A DNA stretch of 64,000 nt. Origin: Bacillus sp. SD075 (GTDB lineage: Bacteria; Bacillota; Bacilli; Bacillales; DSM-1321). This document shows, one piece after another, positions 35,311 to 44,083 of this stretch. How positions within the stretch are numbered: the stretch's first letter is position 1; the number at the start of each line of letters is the position of its first letter. The notes beneath the pieces are model-generated. The model was not told the DNA's origin and searched no databases. It saw only the letters and a program-made list of their open reading frames with translations. The translations under genes and the position numbers were made by a program. The stretch is from assembly GCF_017355165.1 (NCBI RefSeq), contig NZ_JADILK010000007.1, positions 118,085 through 182,084 of the forward strand. Reading direction: 5' to 3'.

Positions 35311-36756
35311 ATGATTTCGACTTACCCATTGGTTTCAGGGAAATACCTAGTTAATGGAGAATGGATAGAATCGACGGAAAAAGTCGATGTAGTTAATCCG
35401 GCAAATACATCGGAAGTAATTGGCCAGGTGGCAAAATGCTCTGAAGAAATCGTGAATGACGCAGTTGAAGCGGCAGAAAATGCTTTTGAAACGTGGTCTC
35501 GCACTGATATCGAGGGACGGGCTAACCGTATGAACATTGCGGCAGACGAACTATCAAAAGTAATTGAGGAAAATGTTACAGTGTTTGTACGTGAAAATGG
35601 AAAAACACTTGTTGAAGCTAAAAAGGATTTACTGCGCTGTGTTGAAGTCATGAAGGGCTGTGCAGCAGAGTTACTTGATTGGTGGAATCCTGAAGTGCTC
35701 CCAGGAAATCAAAAGGTCCAGATCCGAAGAAGGGCAAGAGGTGTCACGGCAATAATCACACCGTGGAATTCTCCGATGATATTAACATTTAAAAGGGTCA
35801 TACCTGCTGTTTTGGCAGGCAATGCCGTTGTTGTAAAACCTGCAACGAATTGTCCTTTAACGATAATGTCCTGTTTAAAAGTAGTTGCTGAACATTTTCC
35901 TCCTGGAGTCATCAATATAGTCTCAGGATCAGGAAAAGCAATCGGTGACATACTATGTTCCGATTCACGAGTACGGACATTAGCGTTTGTCGGAAGTACG
36001 GAAACCGGGAAAGATATCATGCAGAAATCAGCTGGAAATCTGCAAAAGGTATATATGGAACTCGGCGGCAATGATCCTGCCATCATTTTAAAAGATGCCA
36101 ATATGGACGAAGTGGCTATCAAACGTTTGAGGATGGGGATTTTACGAGCAGCAGGTCAGGTCTGTTCTGCTGTAAAACGGGTGTACGTCCAAGAATCACG
36201 TTTTGATGAGGTCGTGGAAAAGCTGACCAAAGAGTTTAGCCGGATGGTAATCGGTGATGGCATTCAGCCTGATGTTACTATGGGTCCATTGAATAATAAA
36301 TCACAATTTGACTTTGTTAATGGCTTGATCGAACGTACCGCTAAGTCAGGAGGAAATATAATCACGACCGGCATTCAGCTGAATCCGGAAACTTGGGATA
36401 AAGGGTATTATATGCTTCCTTCCATTATTACTGGCGTCGATCAGCAGAGTGAAGTGGTTCGGGTAGAACAATTCGGACCTATCATTCCAATTTTACCTTT
36501 CAATGATATTGATGAAGCTGTAAAATTAGCGAATGATAGTCAGTTTGCCCTGCGAGCATCTGTTTGGACCGAGAATGAAGATATCGCTGTCGAAATGGCA
36601 GATCGCCTTGAAGCTGGTGCGGTTTTCCATAATAATCATACCGTTTTCAGCGACTTGGCCCTGGATTTCCCTGGCTTAAAAGAAAGTGGTGTTTCCCGGG
36701 AAACAAGACATTGCGGGCTGGAATTCTTTGCGGACTCATATGGGTTTGCTGATTGA
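35311..36756 (+). CDS. NAD(P)-dependent aldehyde dehydrogenase
   Basis: About 481 residues of the ALDH superfamily. Cofactor and catalytic elements are visible: TPWNSPM (catalytic Asn), FVGSTETGK, the general base region ELGGNDPA, and the nucleophilic cysteine in AAGQVCSAVKR. ATG 35311 is seven bases after AAGGAGG; the TTG at 35305 overlaps the site. It probably oxidises the aldehyde formed by the preceding ThDP enzyme or a semialdehyde after ring cleavage. Confidence 0.92.
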   Translation: MISTYPLVSGKYLVNGEWIESTEKVDVVNPANTSEVIGQVAKCSEEIVNDAVEAAENAFETWSRTDIEGRANRMNIAADELSKVIEENVTVFVRENGKTLVEAKKDLLRCVEVMKGCAAELLDWWNPEVLPGNQKVQIRRRARGVTAIITPWNSPMILTFKRVIPAVLAGNAVVVKPATNCPLTIMSCLKVVAEHFPPGVINIVSGSGKAIGDILCSDSRVRTLAFVGSTETGKDIMQKSAGNLQKVYMELGGNDPAIILKDANMDEVAIKRLRMGILRAAGQVCSAVKRVYVQESRFDEVVEKLTKEFSRMVIGDGIQPDVTMGPLNNKSQFDFVNGLIERTAKSGGNIITTGIQLNPETWDKGYYMLPSIITGVDQQSEVVRVEQFGPIIPILPFNDIDEAVKLANDSQFALRASVWTENEDIAVEMADRLEAGAVFHNNHTVFSDLALDFPGLKESGVSRETRHCGLEFFADSYGFAD

Positions 36757-36772
36757 GGAAGGATGAAACTAG

Positions 36773-37558
36773 ATGAAGTTAGGTTTAATCGGATGCGGTA
36801 ATATCGGGACATTTCTGCTTAAGGCAATTAATACCGATGGGCTTCTTCCAGGTGGGAAAATCGTTGCAATTTATGCCCGGCGTGAAGAAGTCGCCGCACA
36901 ACTGGCTGAAGAATTCAGGACACAGCCATATAGTGATGTTGACGAACTCCTTAAATCCGATGTGGATTTAGTCATAGAGGCTGCAACGATTGAAGCAGCT
37001 GAAGAGTATGCCATAAAAGTGCTTAAAAGTGGGAAGGATCTCTTGCTAAGCAGCATAGGCGTGATGGCGAATTCTGCCTTTGAAGAACATTCAAACCAGA
37101 TTTGCAAAATGAATAACGTGAATATTCTCCTTCCGTCTGGTGCGATTGGAGGTCTCGATGTACTTAAATCGGCAAAAGCGGTGAATGGCCTTGAATCTGT
37201 ATGCATCACCACTAGAAAACCGCCAAACGCATTGCCAGCAAGTTCATCAGTGACAGAAGAAACGGTATTATTTGAAGGTTCTGCTGCAGAAGCGATCAAA
37301 CAGTTTCCGAGAAACATTAATGTTGCGATTGTACTGTCTATGGCTGGTCTTGGATCTGAAAAGACGAAAGTGAAAATCATTGCCGATCCAAAAGTGTTAA
37401 AAAACATTCACCTGATAGAAGCGTCAGGTTCGTTTGGGAAACTAAAACTGGAAGTGGAAAATGATCCGATGCCAAATAATCCGAAAACGAGTTATCTAGC
37501 GGCATTAAGTGTTTTGGCTACTCTGCAAAATAAGGAAAAGAGTGTTCAAATCGGGTAA
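36773..37558 (+). CDS. Aspartate dehydrogenase (NadX)-like protein
   Basis: 261 residues. The N-terminal Rossmann motif is LGLIGCGNIGTFLL, and the AspDH signature PSGAIGGLDVLKSA lies at mid-protein, followed by TTRKPPNAL. Characterised relatives oxidatively deaminate L-aspartate to iminoaspartate, often for NAD synthesis. Here it sits inside a ring-oxygenase operon, 16 bases after the ALDH gene, so it may instead act on an amino or imino acid made in the pathway. Substrate undetermined. Confidence 0.8.
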   Translation: MKLGLIGCGNIGTFLLKAINTDGLLPGGKIVAIYARREEVAAQLAEEFRTQPYSDVDELLKSDVDLVIEAATIEAAEEYAIKVLKSGKDLLLSSIGVMANSAFEEHSNQICKMNNVNILLPSGAIGGLDVLKSAKAVNGLESVCITTRKPPNALPASSSVTEETVLFEGSAAEAIKQFPRNINVAIVLSMAGLGSEKTKVKIIADPKVLKNIHLIEASGSFGKLKLEVENDPMPNNPKTSYLAALSVLATLQNKEKSVQIG

Positions 37559-37596
37559 AGAAGAATGATGTAAAGCTTGGAAGGGAGAGAAAAAGT

Positions 37597-38898
37597 ATGC
37601 TTAAAACTGATAAATCCTTAGAAGAAATGTCGAAACAGCAAGTTGTTAACCATTTGAACGAAACGGTTAAACCAGAGGAAGGCGTTATACCTGCATACCT
37701 CCTTGGAGACCCAAAGGTTTATGATATAGAACATGAAAAAGTGTTTTTGAAAACATGGGTTTTTATCGGTCATGATTCAGAGGTACCCAAAAAAGGAGAC
37801 TTCATGACCCGTGAACTAGCTGGCTACTCGCTCATCATTACTCGTGATGGTGAAGGGGAAATCAGGGCGTTTTACAATATGTGCACCCATCGCGGAATGA
37901 AACTTTGCCGTGCAGATAAAGGAAACAAGTCATTATTTACTTGTCCCTACCATGGATTCAATTTTAAAAATACTGGTGAGCTTGTAGGGGTGCCATTGCA
38001 AAAGGATATATATGGGGGAACCCTTGATCGGTCGGAAATGGGCCTTCACAAAGTGAAACTTGAATCCTATAAAGGTCTTTTATTTGGAACTTGGAATGAA
38101 GATGCAGAGCCACTTGAAGAGTTTCTTGGAGACATTAAATGGTATTTGGATATACTCGTAGGACGTGCAGAAATGGAAGTTATCGGGGTCCCACAAAGAT
38201 TCATTGTTAATTCCAACTGGAAAGTTGGTTCCGATAACTTTGTTGGTGATTCCTATCACACGATGGTTACACATGGATCCATTGCAAAGCTGGGCATGGT
38301 TCCCAATGCTACCTATTCAAAGCGTGGTTTTCAAATCCATACGGAAAACGGGCATGGACTAAACTTAGGGACGCCAAACCCTGACTTTGCTTTCCCGGAA
38401 GAATTGAAAAATGAATTTAAAAATAATTTGTCTGAAGAACAATATGAAGTGTTATCAAACTTAAAGAATATGATTGGGAATGTTTTTCCCAATTTATCAT
38501 TTTTAATATCCCATACTAAAATCAAAGACCAATTCATCTCCAACACTTCAATTAGAATGTGGCGGCCAATCGGTCACAATAAAATGGAAGTGATCGCTTG
38601 GATGCTTGTGGAAAAGAACGCCTCCCAAGATTGGAAAGATAGATCAAGAGATTCATTTATCTTGACATTTAGCCCATCCGGTATTTTCGAACAGGATGAT
38701 ACGGAAGTGTTTACGGACATTACTGAAACAGCCCAAGGCCCAATGCCATTCCTTAAGAATTTAACCTACAATTATACAATGGGTCTTCATCGTAAACCCG
38801 TTGATTTTATAGGACCCGGTGTTGCTTACGATGATAAATTCACTGAAGCGAGCCAGCGGAATTTTTACAAGTACTGGCTGGAATTAATGACGAAATGA
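37597..38898 (+). CDS. Rieske aromatic ring-hydroxylating dioxygenase, alpha subunit
   Basis: 433 residues. The Rieske [2Fe-2S] motif is Cys96-x-His98-x17-Cys116-x2-His119 (CTHRG and CPYHGF). The catalytic mononuclear iron region is NFVGDSYHTMVTH, with bridging Asp218 and ligands His221 and His226. With the beta subunit it should add O2 to an aromatic ring, giving a cis-dihydrodiol. No ferredoxin or reductase gene is in the window, so electrons must come from a protein encoded elsewhere. ATG 37597 has AAGGGAGAG upstream. Confidence 0.93.
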   Translation: MLKTDKSLEEMSKQQVVNHLNETVKPEEGVIPAYLLGDPKVYDIEHEKVFLKTWVFIGHDSEVPKKGDFMTRELAGYSLIITRDGEGEIRAFYNMCTHRGMKLCRADKGNKSLFTCPYHGFNFKNTGELVGVPLQKDIYGGTLDRSEMGLHKVKLESYKGLLFGTWNEDAEPLEEFLGDIKWYLDILVGRAEMEVIGVPQRFIVNSNWKVGSDNFVGDSYHTMVTHGSIAKLGMVPNATYSKRGFQIHTENGHGLNLGTPNPDFAFPEELKNEFKNNLSEEQYEVLSNLKNMIGNVFPNLSFLISHTKIKDQFISNTSIRMWRPIGHNKMEVIAWMLVEKNASQDWKDRSRDSFILTFSPSGIFEQDDTEVFTDITETAQGPMPFLKNLTYNYTMGLHRKPVDFIGPGVAYDDKFTEASQRNFYKYWLELMTK

Positions 38899-38919
38899 TA
38901 AGCGGGAGGGGGAACGGAA

Positions 38920-39429
38920 ATGAATGTGGAGAAAATGTTGCTCAAATGTGAATTTGAACAGTGGTTGTATGATGAAGCTCAATTACTGGATGATATTGAA
39001 TTTGATGATTGGTTCGATCTGATGCACCCTAGCTTACGTTATCAAATGCCAGTACGTGTTAATAAAGAAGGGGTGGAACGCCCGGATTATTCAACGGATA
39101 TGTTTACATTTAATGATGATATTGAGTTGTTGAGACTGCGCGTGGATCGTTTGAAAACGGATTATGCTTGGGCGGAGATACCGCCATCAAGAACACGGCG
39201 TTTTGTCTCCAATGTACGTGTTAAAGACTATATTGAAGGTGAAAAGGCTGTCGTTAGGAGCTATCTGCTTATCTATCGAAGCCGCAGCACGGATATTCAA
39301 CATGATTTGATTTCGGGGGAAAGAAATGATGAATTCATTTTCGAAGAAGGTAAATGGAAACTTTCCAAACGGATATTCATTGTTGATCAATCAACGATAA
39401 ATACCAGAAATCTTGCTATCTTCGTATAA
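38920..39429 (+). CDS. Rieske dioxygenase, beta subunit
   Basis: 169 residues of the ring-hydroxylating small-subunit family (SnoaL/NTF2-like fold), containing FEQWLYDEAQLLDDIEFDDW and the ending FVVDQST-like IFIVDQSTINTRNLAIFV. It packs with the alpha subunit in an alpha3-beta3 enzyme and has no metal site itself. It begins 21 bases after the alpha subunit with GGGAGGGGG upstream. Length and order are normal. Confidence 0.9.
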   Translation: MNVEKMLLKCEFEQWLYDEAQLLDDIEFDDWFDLMHPSLRYQMPVRVNKEGVERPDYSTDMFTFNDDIELLRLRVDRLKTDYAWAEIPPSRTRRFVSNVRVKDYIEGEKAVVRSYLLIYRSRSTDIQHDLISGERNDEFIFEEGKWKLSKRIFIVDQSTINTRNLAIFV

Positions 39430-39471
39430 TATTGACTTGGAAAAAAAGAGATAACAAGGAGGCTGGTTACA

Positions 39472-40260
39472 ATGGCAATGGCGTTAAAGGATAAAGTAGT
39501 GTTGATTACCGGAGGCAATTCAGGTATCGGAGAGGCTGTCACTAGACGTTTTATACAAGAAGGGGCGAAAGTCAGCATTATCGGCCGTTCGATAGAAACG
39601 CTAAAAAAAATGAAAGAGGAATTTGGTGAAGAGATTCTCATTAACCAGGGCGATGTAAGCAAATATGGAGACAATGAGAGGGCTGTCCAGGCCACTGTCA
39701 AGCAATTTGGAAAGCTGGATGTTTTCGTTGCTAATGCAGGAGTCTTTGATGGATTTGCTAAATTTGCCGACGTAACTCCCGATGCACTTTCCGAAGCATA
39801 TGATTTTCTGATCGATATTAACGTTAAAGGATCTTTCTTTGGTGCTAAAGCCGCTCTTAAAGAACTGCAAAAATCAAATGGCAATATTATTTTCACCGTA
39901 TCCGGTGCTAGTTTTTATCCGGATGGCGGCGGGGTTTGGTACACAGCGAGCAAGCATGCCCAAATAGGGTTGATGCGCCAACTTGCCTTTGAACTTGCTC
40001 CTAACATTAGGGTGAATGCTGTAGCGCCTGGTGGCACTCTAACAGCATTATCAGTCATTCCTCCCCTACGTCCATTCGTTAAAATCGTGGATAATGAAAC
40101 GAAGGCAAATAGCATAAAAAAAAGAAACCCTCTTCAGCTTGCACAGATGCCCGAAGATCATGTAGCTGCATATGTCCTGTTAGCATCGGACGCAGCGCGT
40201 GCAATTACCGGCGAAGTCATCTCCAGTGATGGAGGATTGTCAGTTCGCGGACTGGGTTGA
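39472..40260 (+). CDS. SDR family cis-dihydrodiol dehydrogenase
   Basis: 262 residues. The NAD motif is ITGGNSGIGEAV, then DVSKYGDN, NAGVFD, and the complete catalytic set with Ser in TVSGASFY and Tyr-x3-Lys in WYTASKHAQIG. It resembles BphB-type enzymes, including the characteristic GGTLT after the active site. It should rearomatise the Rieske product to a catechol for the extradiol enzyme. ATG 39472 follows AAGGAGG. It contrasts with the non-canonical SDR at 32788. Confidence 0.88.
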   Translation: MAMALKDKVVLITGGNSGIGEAVTRRFIQEGAKVSIIGRSIETLKKMKEEFGEEILINQGDVSKYGDNERAVQATVKQFGKLDVFVANAGVFDGFAKFADVTPDALSEAYDFLIDINVKGSFFGAKAALKELQKSNGNIIFTVSGASFYPDGGGVWYTASKHAQIGLMRQLAFELAPNIRVNAVAPGGTLTALSVIPPLRPFVKIVDNETKANSIKKRNPLQLAQMPEDHVAAYVLLASDAARAITGEVISSDGGLSVRGLG

Positions 40261-40300
40261 GTTCATAACAATATAAACGATGGGAAGAAGGTTTATAAGT

Positions 40301-41260
40301 ATGGCTGAATCACTATTGGGAAATAGGAATATTAATCAACTCGCATTTGTTGTAAAAGATATTGAAACTGCTAATCTAGCTTTCACAAGACTGCTAGGCA
40401 TTAAGAAGGCAGAACCATTTCTAACTGGTGACAGCTCTGTTTCGAAAGTCACTTTTAGAGGTGTACCAACGGAATCACAATCCAAACTGGTTTTTCTGAA
40501 TACACCAACTGTCCAATTTGAACTAATAGAACCCGATAAAAATCCAGGAACGATGCGTGAGTTCCTGGAGGAAGTAGGTGAAGGGATCCACCATATAGCT
40601 TTTGATGTAGACTCTATCCAAAACAGGCTGCCAATCATGGAGAAAAGTGGATACCCAGCTTTGCAAACGGGTGAATTCACTTCAAGTGACGGCCGATATG
40701 TATATGTGGATACACTAGAAGATCACAAAACGTTAGTAGAATTGCTTGAAAGTGCAGAGCCGAGAAAAACGGCATGGGAAAGTCCAGAAGATGCAAGCGT
40801 TCAGCCGCTATTAGGGACGAACAAAGTGGAAAAGCTTGCGTTAGTTGTAAAAGACCTGGATGCGGCTGCAGATGCATATTGTAAGTTGTTGGGTATTGAA
40901 AAACCTCCCATCATACATTCTGGTTCTGCCGAAATCACAAACGTGATTTATAAAGGGAAGCCCACTGAAGGAAAATCAAAATATATGTTCATCGATACTT
41001 CGTTAATTCAAATTGAATTGATCGAGCCGGGCGAATCACCTAGTACGTGGAAAGATCATCTTGAAACATATGGTGAGGGTGTTCATCATATCTCTTTTGT
41101 CGTTAAAGACATGGAGGCTAAAATGAAGATGTTAGAAGAAATGGGCTATCCGGTCATACAGACTGGTAACTTTTTTAACGGAAAAGGTCGATATGCCTAT
41201 ATGGATACAACATCGACCTATAAAGTGATTATTGAATTGCTAGAACGTTTTGATGAGTAA
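40301..41260 (+). CDS. Tandem-domain VOC protein (methylmalonyl-CoA epimerase-like)
   Basis: About 319 residues formed of two similar halves (about 5-150 and 175-318). Each runs N-x-x-x-LA-VVKD, then VSKVTFRG or ITNVIYKG, then FELIEP or IELIEP, then GEGIHHIAF or GEGVHHISF, then GRYVYVDT or GRYAYMDT. It resembles methylmalonyl-CoA epimerase-type VOC proteins more than extradiol dioxygenases. An isomerase or lyase on a cleavage product is possible. ATG 40301 with GAAGAAGG ten bases upstream is the best start. Confidence 0.8.
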   Translation: MAESLLGNRNINQLAFVVKDIETANLAFTRLLGIKKAEPFLTGDSSVSKVTFRGVPTESQSKLVFLNTPTVQFELIEPDKNPGTMREFLEEVGEGIHHIAFDVDSIQNRLPIMEKSGYPALQTGEFTSSDGRYVYVDTLEDHKTLVELLESAEPRKTAWESPEDASVQPLLGTNKVEKLALVVKDLDAAADAYCKLLGIEKPPIIHSGSAEITNVIYKGKPTEGKSKYMFIDTSLIQIELIEPGESPSTWKDHLETYGEGVHHISFVVKDMEAKMKMLEEMGYPVIQTGNFFNGKGRYAYMDTTSTYKVIIELLERFDE

Positions 41261-41422
41261 ACGCGTATCAATTGATCATCAAGAAGTGTTCCGGATGCAA
41301 ATGTGTGAGTACTTCGCACTTACATAACGGGGAATAATCAAGCACGGTAATGATAAAATCGGAAACCTAGCCATTTCCCCCCTAATCAGCTAATTAAAGT
41401 GATAACCGTAAAAAGAATTTTA

Positions 41423-41466
41423 TACAAGGCAATGGGCAGGAAGGGGGCTTCAACCATGGCCTTGTA
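41423..41466. repeat. Inverted repeat downstream of the catabolic cluster
   Basis: TACAAGGC (41423-41430) pairs with GCCTTGTA (41459-41466), and inner ATGG/CCAT adds to the stem. No T-run follows, so it is not an obvious terminator. A TTGACA at 41510-41515 with TAATAT 15 bases further may be an old promoter of the CoxG relic. Confidence 0.45.
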
Positions 41467-41654
41467 CAGTAAATGAAAGTGAAATAATTAGAAACTAACG
41501 GAAAACTTATTGACAAATAATTCAGAATATTAATATCGTTGAAAGTAGTTAGCGGCTTTGGGAATTTTTTAACCTAAGGTTTATACGTGTATGCAGGTGG
41601 AAGTAATTTGAGAACAAAAAAGGTTTTAAAAAATTTGTACATTTGGGGGCGAAG

Positions 41655-41827
41655 TTTGGAGATATCCGGAAAAATAAACTTTGATGATCGTGCAGATCTG
41701 ATTTGGGAGGCCATGAATAATTCGAAATACCAAAAATGCTATTCCAGGATGTCAAGGTCTTTCATTAGTTGCAGATGGTGAATATGATGTTGAACTGAAG
41801 CTTGGTGTTGCAGCTGTAAAAGGTTAA
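41655..41827 (+). pseudogene. Fragment of a CoxG-type SRPBCC protein
   Basis: The frame LEISGKINFDDRADLIWEAM begins a typical carbon-monoxide-dehydrogenase subunit G (CoxG/SRPBCC) domain, preceded by GGGGG and a possible TTG start. After NNSKYQKC a single-base frameshift occurs; the shifted frame then continues IPGCQGLSLVADGEYDVE and LGVAAVKG before a TAA. Only about a third of the normal length is present. CoxG genes accompany molybdenum hydroxylases in aromatic catabolism, so this suggests a lost part of the locus. Confidence 0.65.
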
Positions 41828-41891
41828 ACAAATAGGCACCCTTTATATTAATTTTATTGTGATACACGTTTTATGTAAATTAAGGTAAAAA

Positions 41892-42566
41892 TCATTTTTT
41901 TTGGATATGGATCGTATTGACCTTTATTGCTTTTTCTGCTTCTTTGTCACGAATGGAATGGATTACCTGTAAGTGCTCGCTGTTTCGTTCCTCATACCAA
42001 GATTTATCAACCATTATAACATCTTCGTTACGGGCCGATAAAAAGGAAATTCGAAAGGAAAGCCATAATGAATCCGTAGTCTTTTGAAGAAAGGTATTTC
42101 TCGAGTAGGAATATAATAAGCGGTGAAATTCAATGTTTGCACGATTTGCCGCAATTCGTTCATTTTTATTTATGGCCTGTTGCAGTTTATCTGTTGCCCA
42201 TTCCAGTTTTTTTAATTCCTCTTCCGTAATTCCTTCGCAAGCCTTTTGTAAAGAATAGTTTTCGAGCGTTTTCCTGATTTCCAATTCTTGCTGCAAAAGT
42301 TCAATATCCAAATTTGATATGATCATCCCAATACCAGGTTTCACCTGTAGCAAACTTTCCTGTCCTAATTTCCTCAAAGCTTCACGAACCGGTGTACGGC
42401 AACAATTGAAAGGTTGGGCAATATCATCTTCCGTTAAGCGGTCCCCGGGCATAAATATCCCTTCAATGATCGCATTTTTACTACCAAAAAATATAGCTTC
42501 CCTTAAGAGCTTAGAAGAATAATGTTCTATTTGTTCTGTAATATAGTGATAGTGATTGGTTTCCAT
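41892..42566 (-). CDS. GntR family transcriptional regulator with FCD domain
   Basis: 224 residues. The GntR winged helix contains PGDRLTEDDIAQPFNCCRTPVREALRKL in parts at about residues 36-66. The FCD effector helices follow, with ELEIRKTLENYSLQKAC, then NIEFHRLLY (metal-binding histidine region). The start is ATG 42566 with AAAGGAG upstream. It converges on the end of the aromatic cluster and may regulate it or the desulfhydrase gene at 43088. Confidence 0.88.
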   Translation of the reverse strand: METNHYHYITEQIEHYSSKLLREAIFFGSKNAIIEGIFMPGDRLTEDDIAQPFNCCRTPVREALRKLGQESLLQVKPGIGMIISNLDIELLQQELEIRKTLENYSLQKACEGITEEELKKLEWATDKLQQAINKNERIAANRANIEFHRLLYSYSRNTFLQKTTDSLWLSFRISFLSARNEDVIMVDKSWYEERNSEHLQVIHSIRDKEAEKAIKVNTIHIQKK

Positions 42567-43087
42567 GGTGCTCCTTTCAAAAATCCAATTCTATACAAGT
42601 ATATTTATTTGATCTATAAAAACGATTGAAGTCATTCTCTGTTTCAGACTTTAGGGTGTTTATACATTTCAACGGGGAGAGTTCGCTCATGTTTCGGGAG
42701 AACTAATGATTTACCTTCATTATAAAAAAGGAAGTTCATATAATCTTATGAGACAATTATAGCCAAAGATACATACAAGGTTATTGGCAAGAGTGAAAAA
42801 ATCAGGGAAGTCCCAACCATCATGAAACAGGGGAAATTCGTGATAATATTGGGTGACATAAAATAAGCGGAAGCAAACTTACAGTAAACATCGGTTTTGA
42901 TGTGAGTCACTTTGCCGCGATGAATGATGTATTCTATCCTTCTAGAAGTGCAAGGATGTTGCTCGTTTACTTAAACATGCTATGATGGAAATGAGGCGTT
43001 TGCTTTTATTTATTATCTAAAGTAACGAGAACGTCAGATTGATATTTTTTTAATGTACAACACCAAGGATACAGGAGGAGTTTTAAA
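42567..43087. other. Gene-free stretch with a possible amidohydrolase tail
   Basis: No intact gene. At about 42752-42864 one frame reads like the C-terminal strand of an amidohydrolase (KVIGKSEKIREVPTIMKQGK), and further on a second short fragment of unknown origin is open. Both look like gene debris. GGAGGAG at 43075-43081 is the ribosome site of the next gene. Confidence 0.35.
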
Positions 43088-44083
43088 ATGAATTTAGCAC
43101 AATTTCCTAGAAAGCGATATACACCAACATATACACCAGTTGAGAGATTAGATCATTTTTCTGAAGTTCTTGGGGGCCCATCCATTTATGTTAAACGAGA
43201 TGATATGCTTGGTCTGACGGCTGGGGGAAATAAAACAAGAAAACTGGAGTTCCTTGTTGCTGATGCGTTGGAAAAAGGCGCGGATACGCTGATTACATGT
43301 GGAGGCATTCAATCAAATCATTGCCGCTTGACCCTAGCTGCTGCCGTTAAAGAGAAAATGAAATGCATCCTTGTATTGGAAGAGGGACTTTCAAAAGACT
43401 CAGAGCCGGATTTTAACGGTAACTATTTTCTCTATCATTTATTGGGGGCTGACCAAATTATTGTTGTACCAAACGGAACGGACTTAATGCAAGAAATGCA
43501 GAAAGTGGCTAAAGAGGTGACAGAGAAAGGGCATCGACCTTACATCATTCCCGTTGGGGGATCCAATGTGATTGGTGCAACGGGATATGTTGCATGTGCT
43601 CAGGAGATTTTAGCTCAGTCTTTTGAGCAAGGGATTGATTTTAAAGCAGTTATTTGTGTAAGCGGCAGTGGGGGAATGCATGCTGGTTTGGTGGCAGGAT
43701 TTCATGGAAATCAAAGTGGAATATCAGTAATTGGCATAAATGTAAGCAGAGGAAAAGCTGAACAAGAAGAGAAGGTTTTTCAGCTTGTTAGAGAAACTTT
43801 AACACACATCGGCATACAAAATTCAATCCCTCGTGAGGCTGTTACGTGTTTTGATGAGTATGTCGGACCGGGTTATGCTTTGCCTACACCTGAAATGGTG
43901 GAAGCAGTCAAGCTAATGGCAAGAACAGAAGGGATTTTGCTGGATCCGGTATATACGGGTAAAGCGGCAGCGGGGCTCATTGATTTAATCCAAAAAGGCA
44001 CTTTTAAGCCGGAGGATAACATCCTATTTGTTCACTCTGGTGGTGCTTCATCGTTATATGCCAATACTTCGCTCTTTAATTGA
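43088..44083 (+). CDS. dcyD: D-cysteine desulfhydrase (PLP, ACC-deaminase family)
   Basis: 331 residues of the beta-family PLP fold. The PLP lysine is Lys49 in TAGGNKTRKLEF, the following GGIQSNHCR holds the conserved serine and asparagine, and VSGSGGMHAGLV is the phosphate-binding loop. The family degrades D-cysteine to pyruvate, ammonia and H2S; ACC deaminase is a close relative and an alternative. It is monocistronic with GGAGGAG upstream, and no clear terminator follows. Confidence 0.85.
   Translation: MNLAQFPRKRYTPTYTPVERLDHFSEVLGGPSIYVKRDDMLGLTAGGNKTRKLEFLVADALEKGADTLITCGGIQSNHCRLTLAAAVKEKMKCILVLEEGLSKDSEPDFNGNYFLYHLLGADQIIVVPNGTDLMQEMQKVAKEVTEKGHRPYIIPVGGSNVIGATGYVACAQEILAQSFEQGIDFKAVICVSGSGGMHAGLVAGFHGNQSGISVIGINVSRGKAEQEEKVFQLVRETLTHIGIQNSIPREAVTCFDEYVGPGYALPTPEMVEAVKLMARTEGILLDPVYTGKAAAGLIDLIQKGTFKPEDNILFVHSGGASSLYANTSLFN

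Noticed and set aside
41587..41781. Intact 64-residue small protein
   Set aside because: Its C-terminal part is out of frame with a clear CoxG-like continuation, so it is better read as a frameshifted relic.
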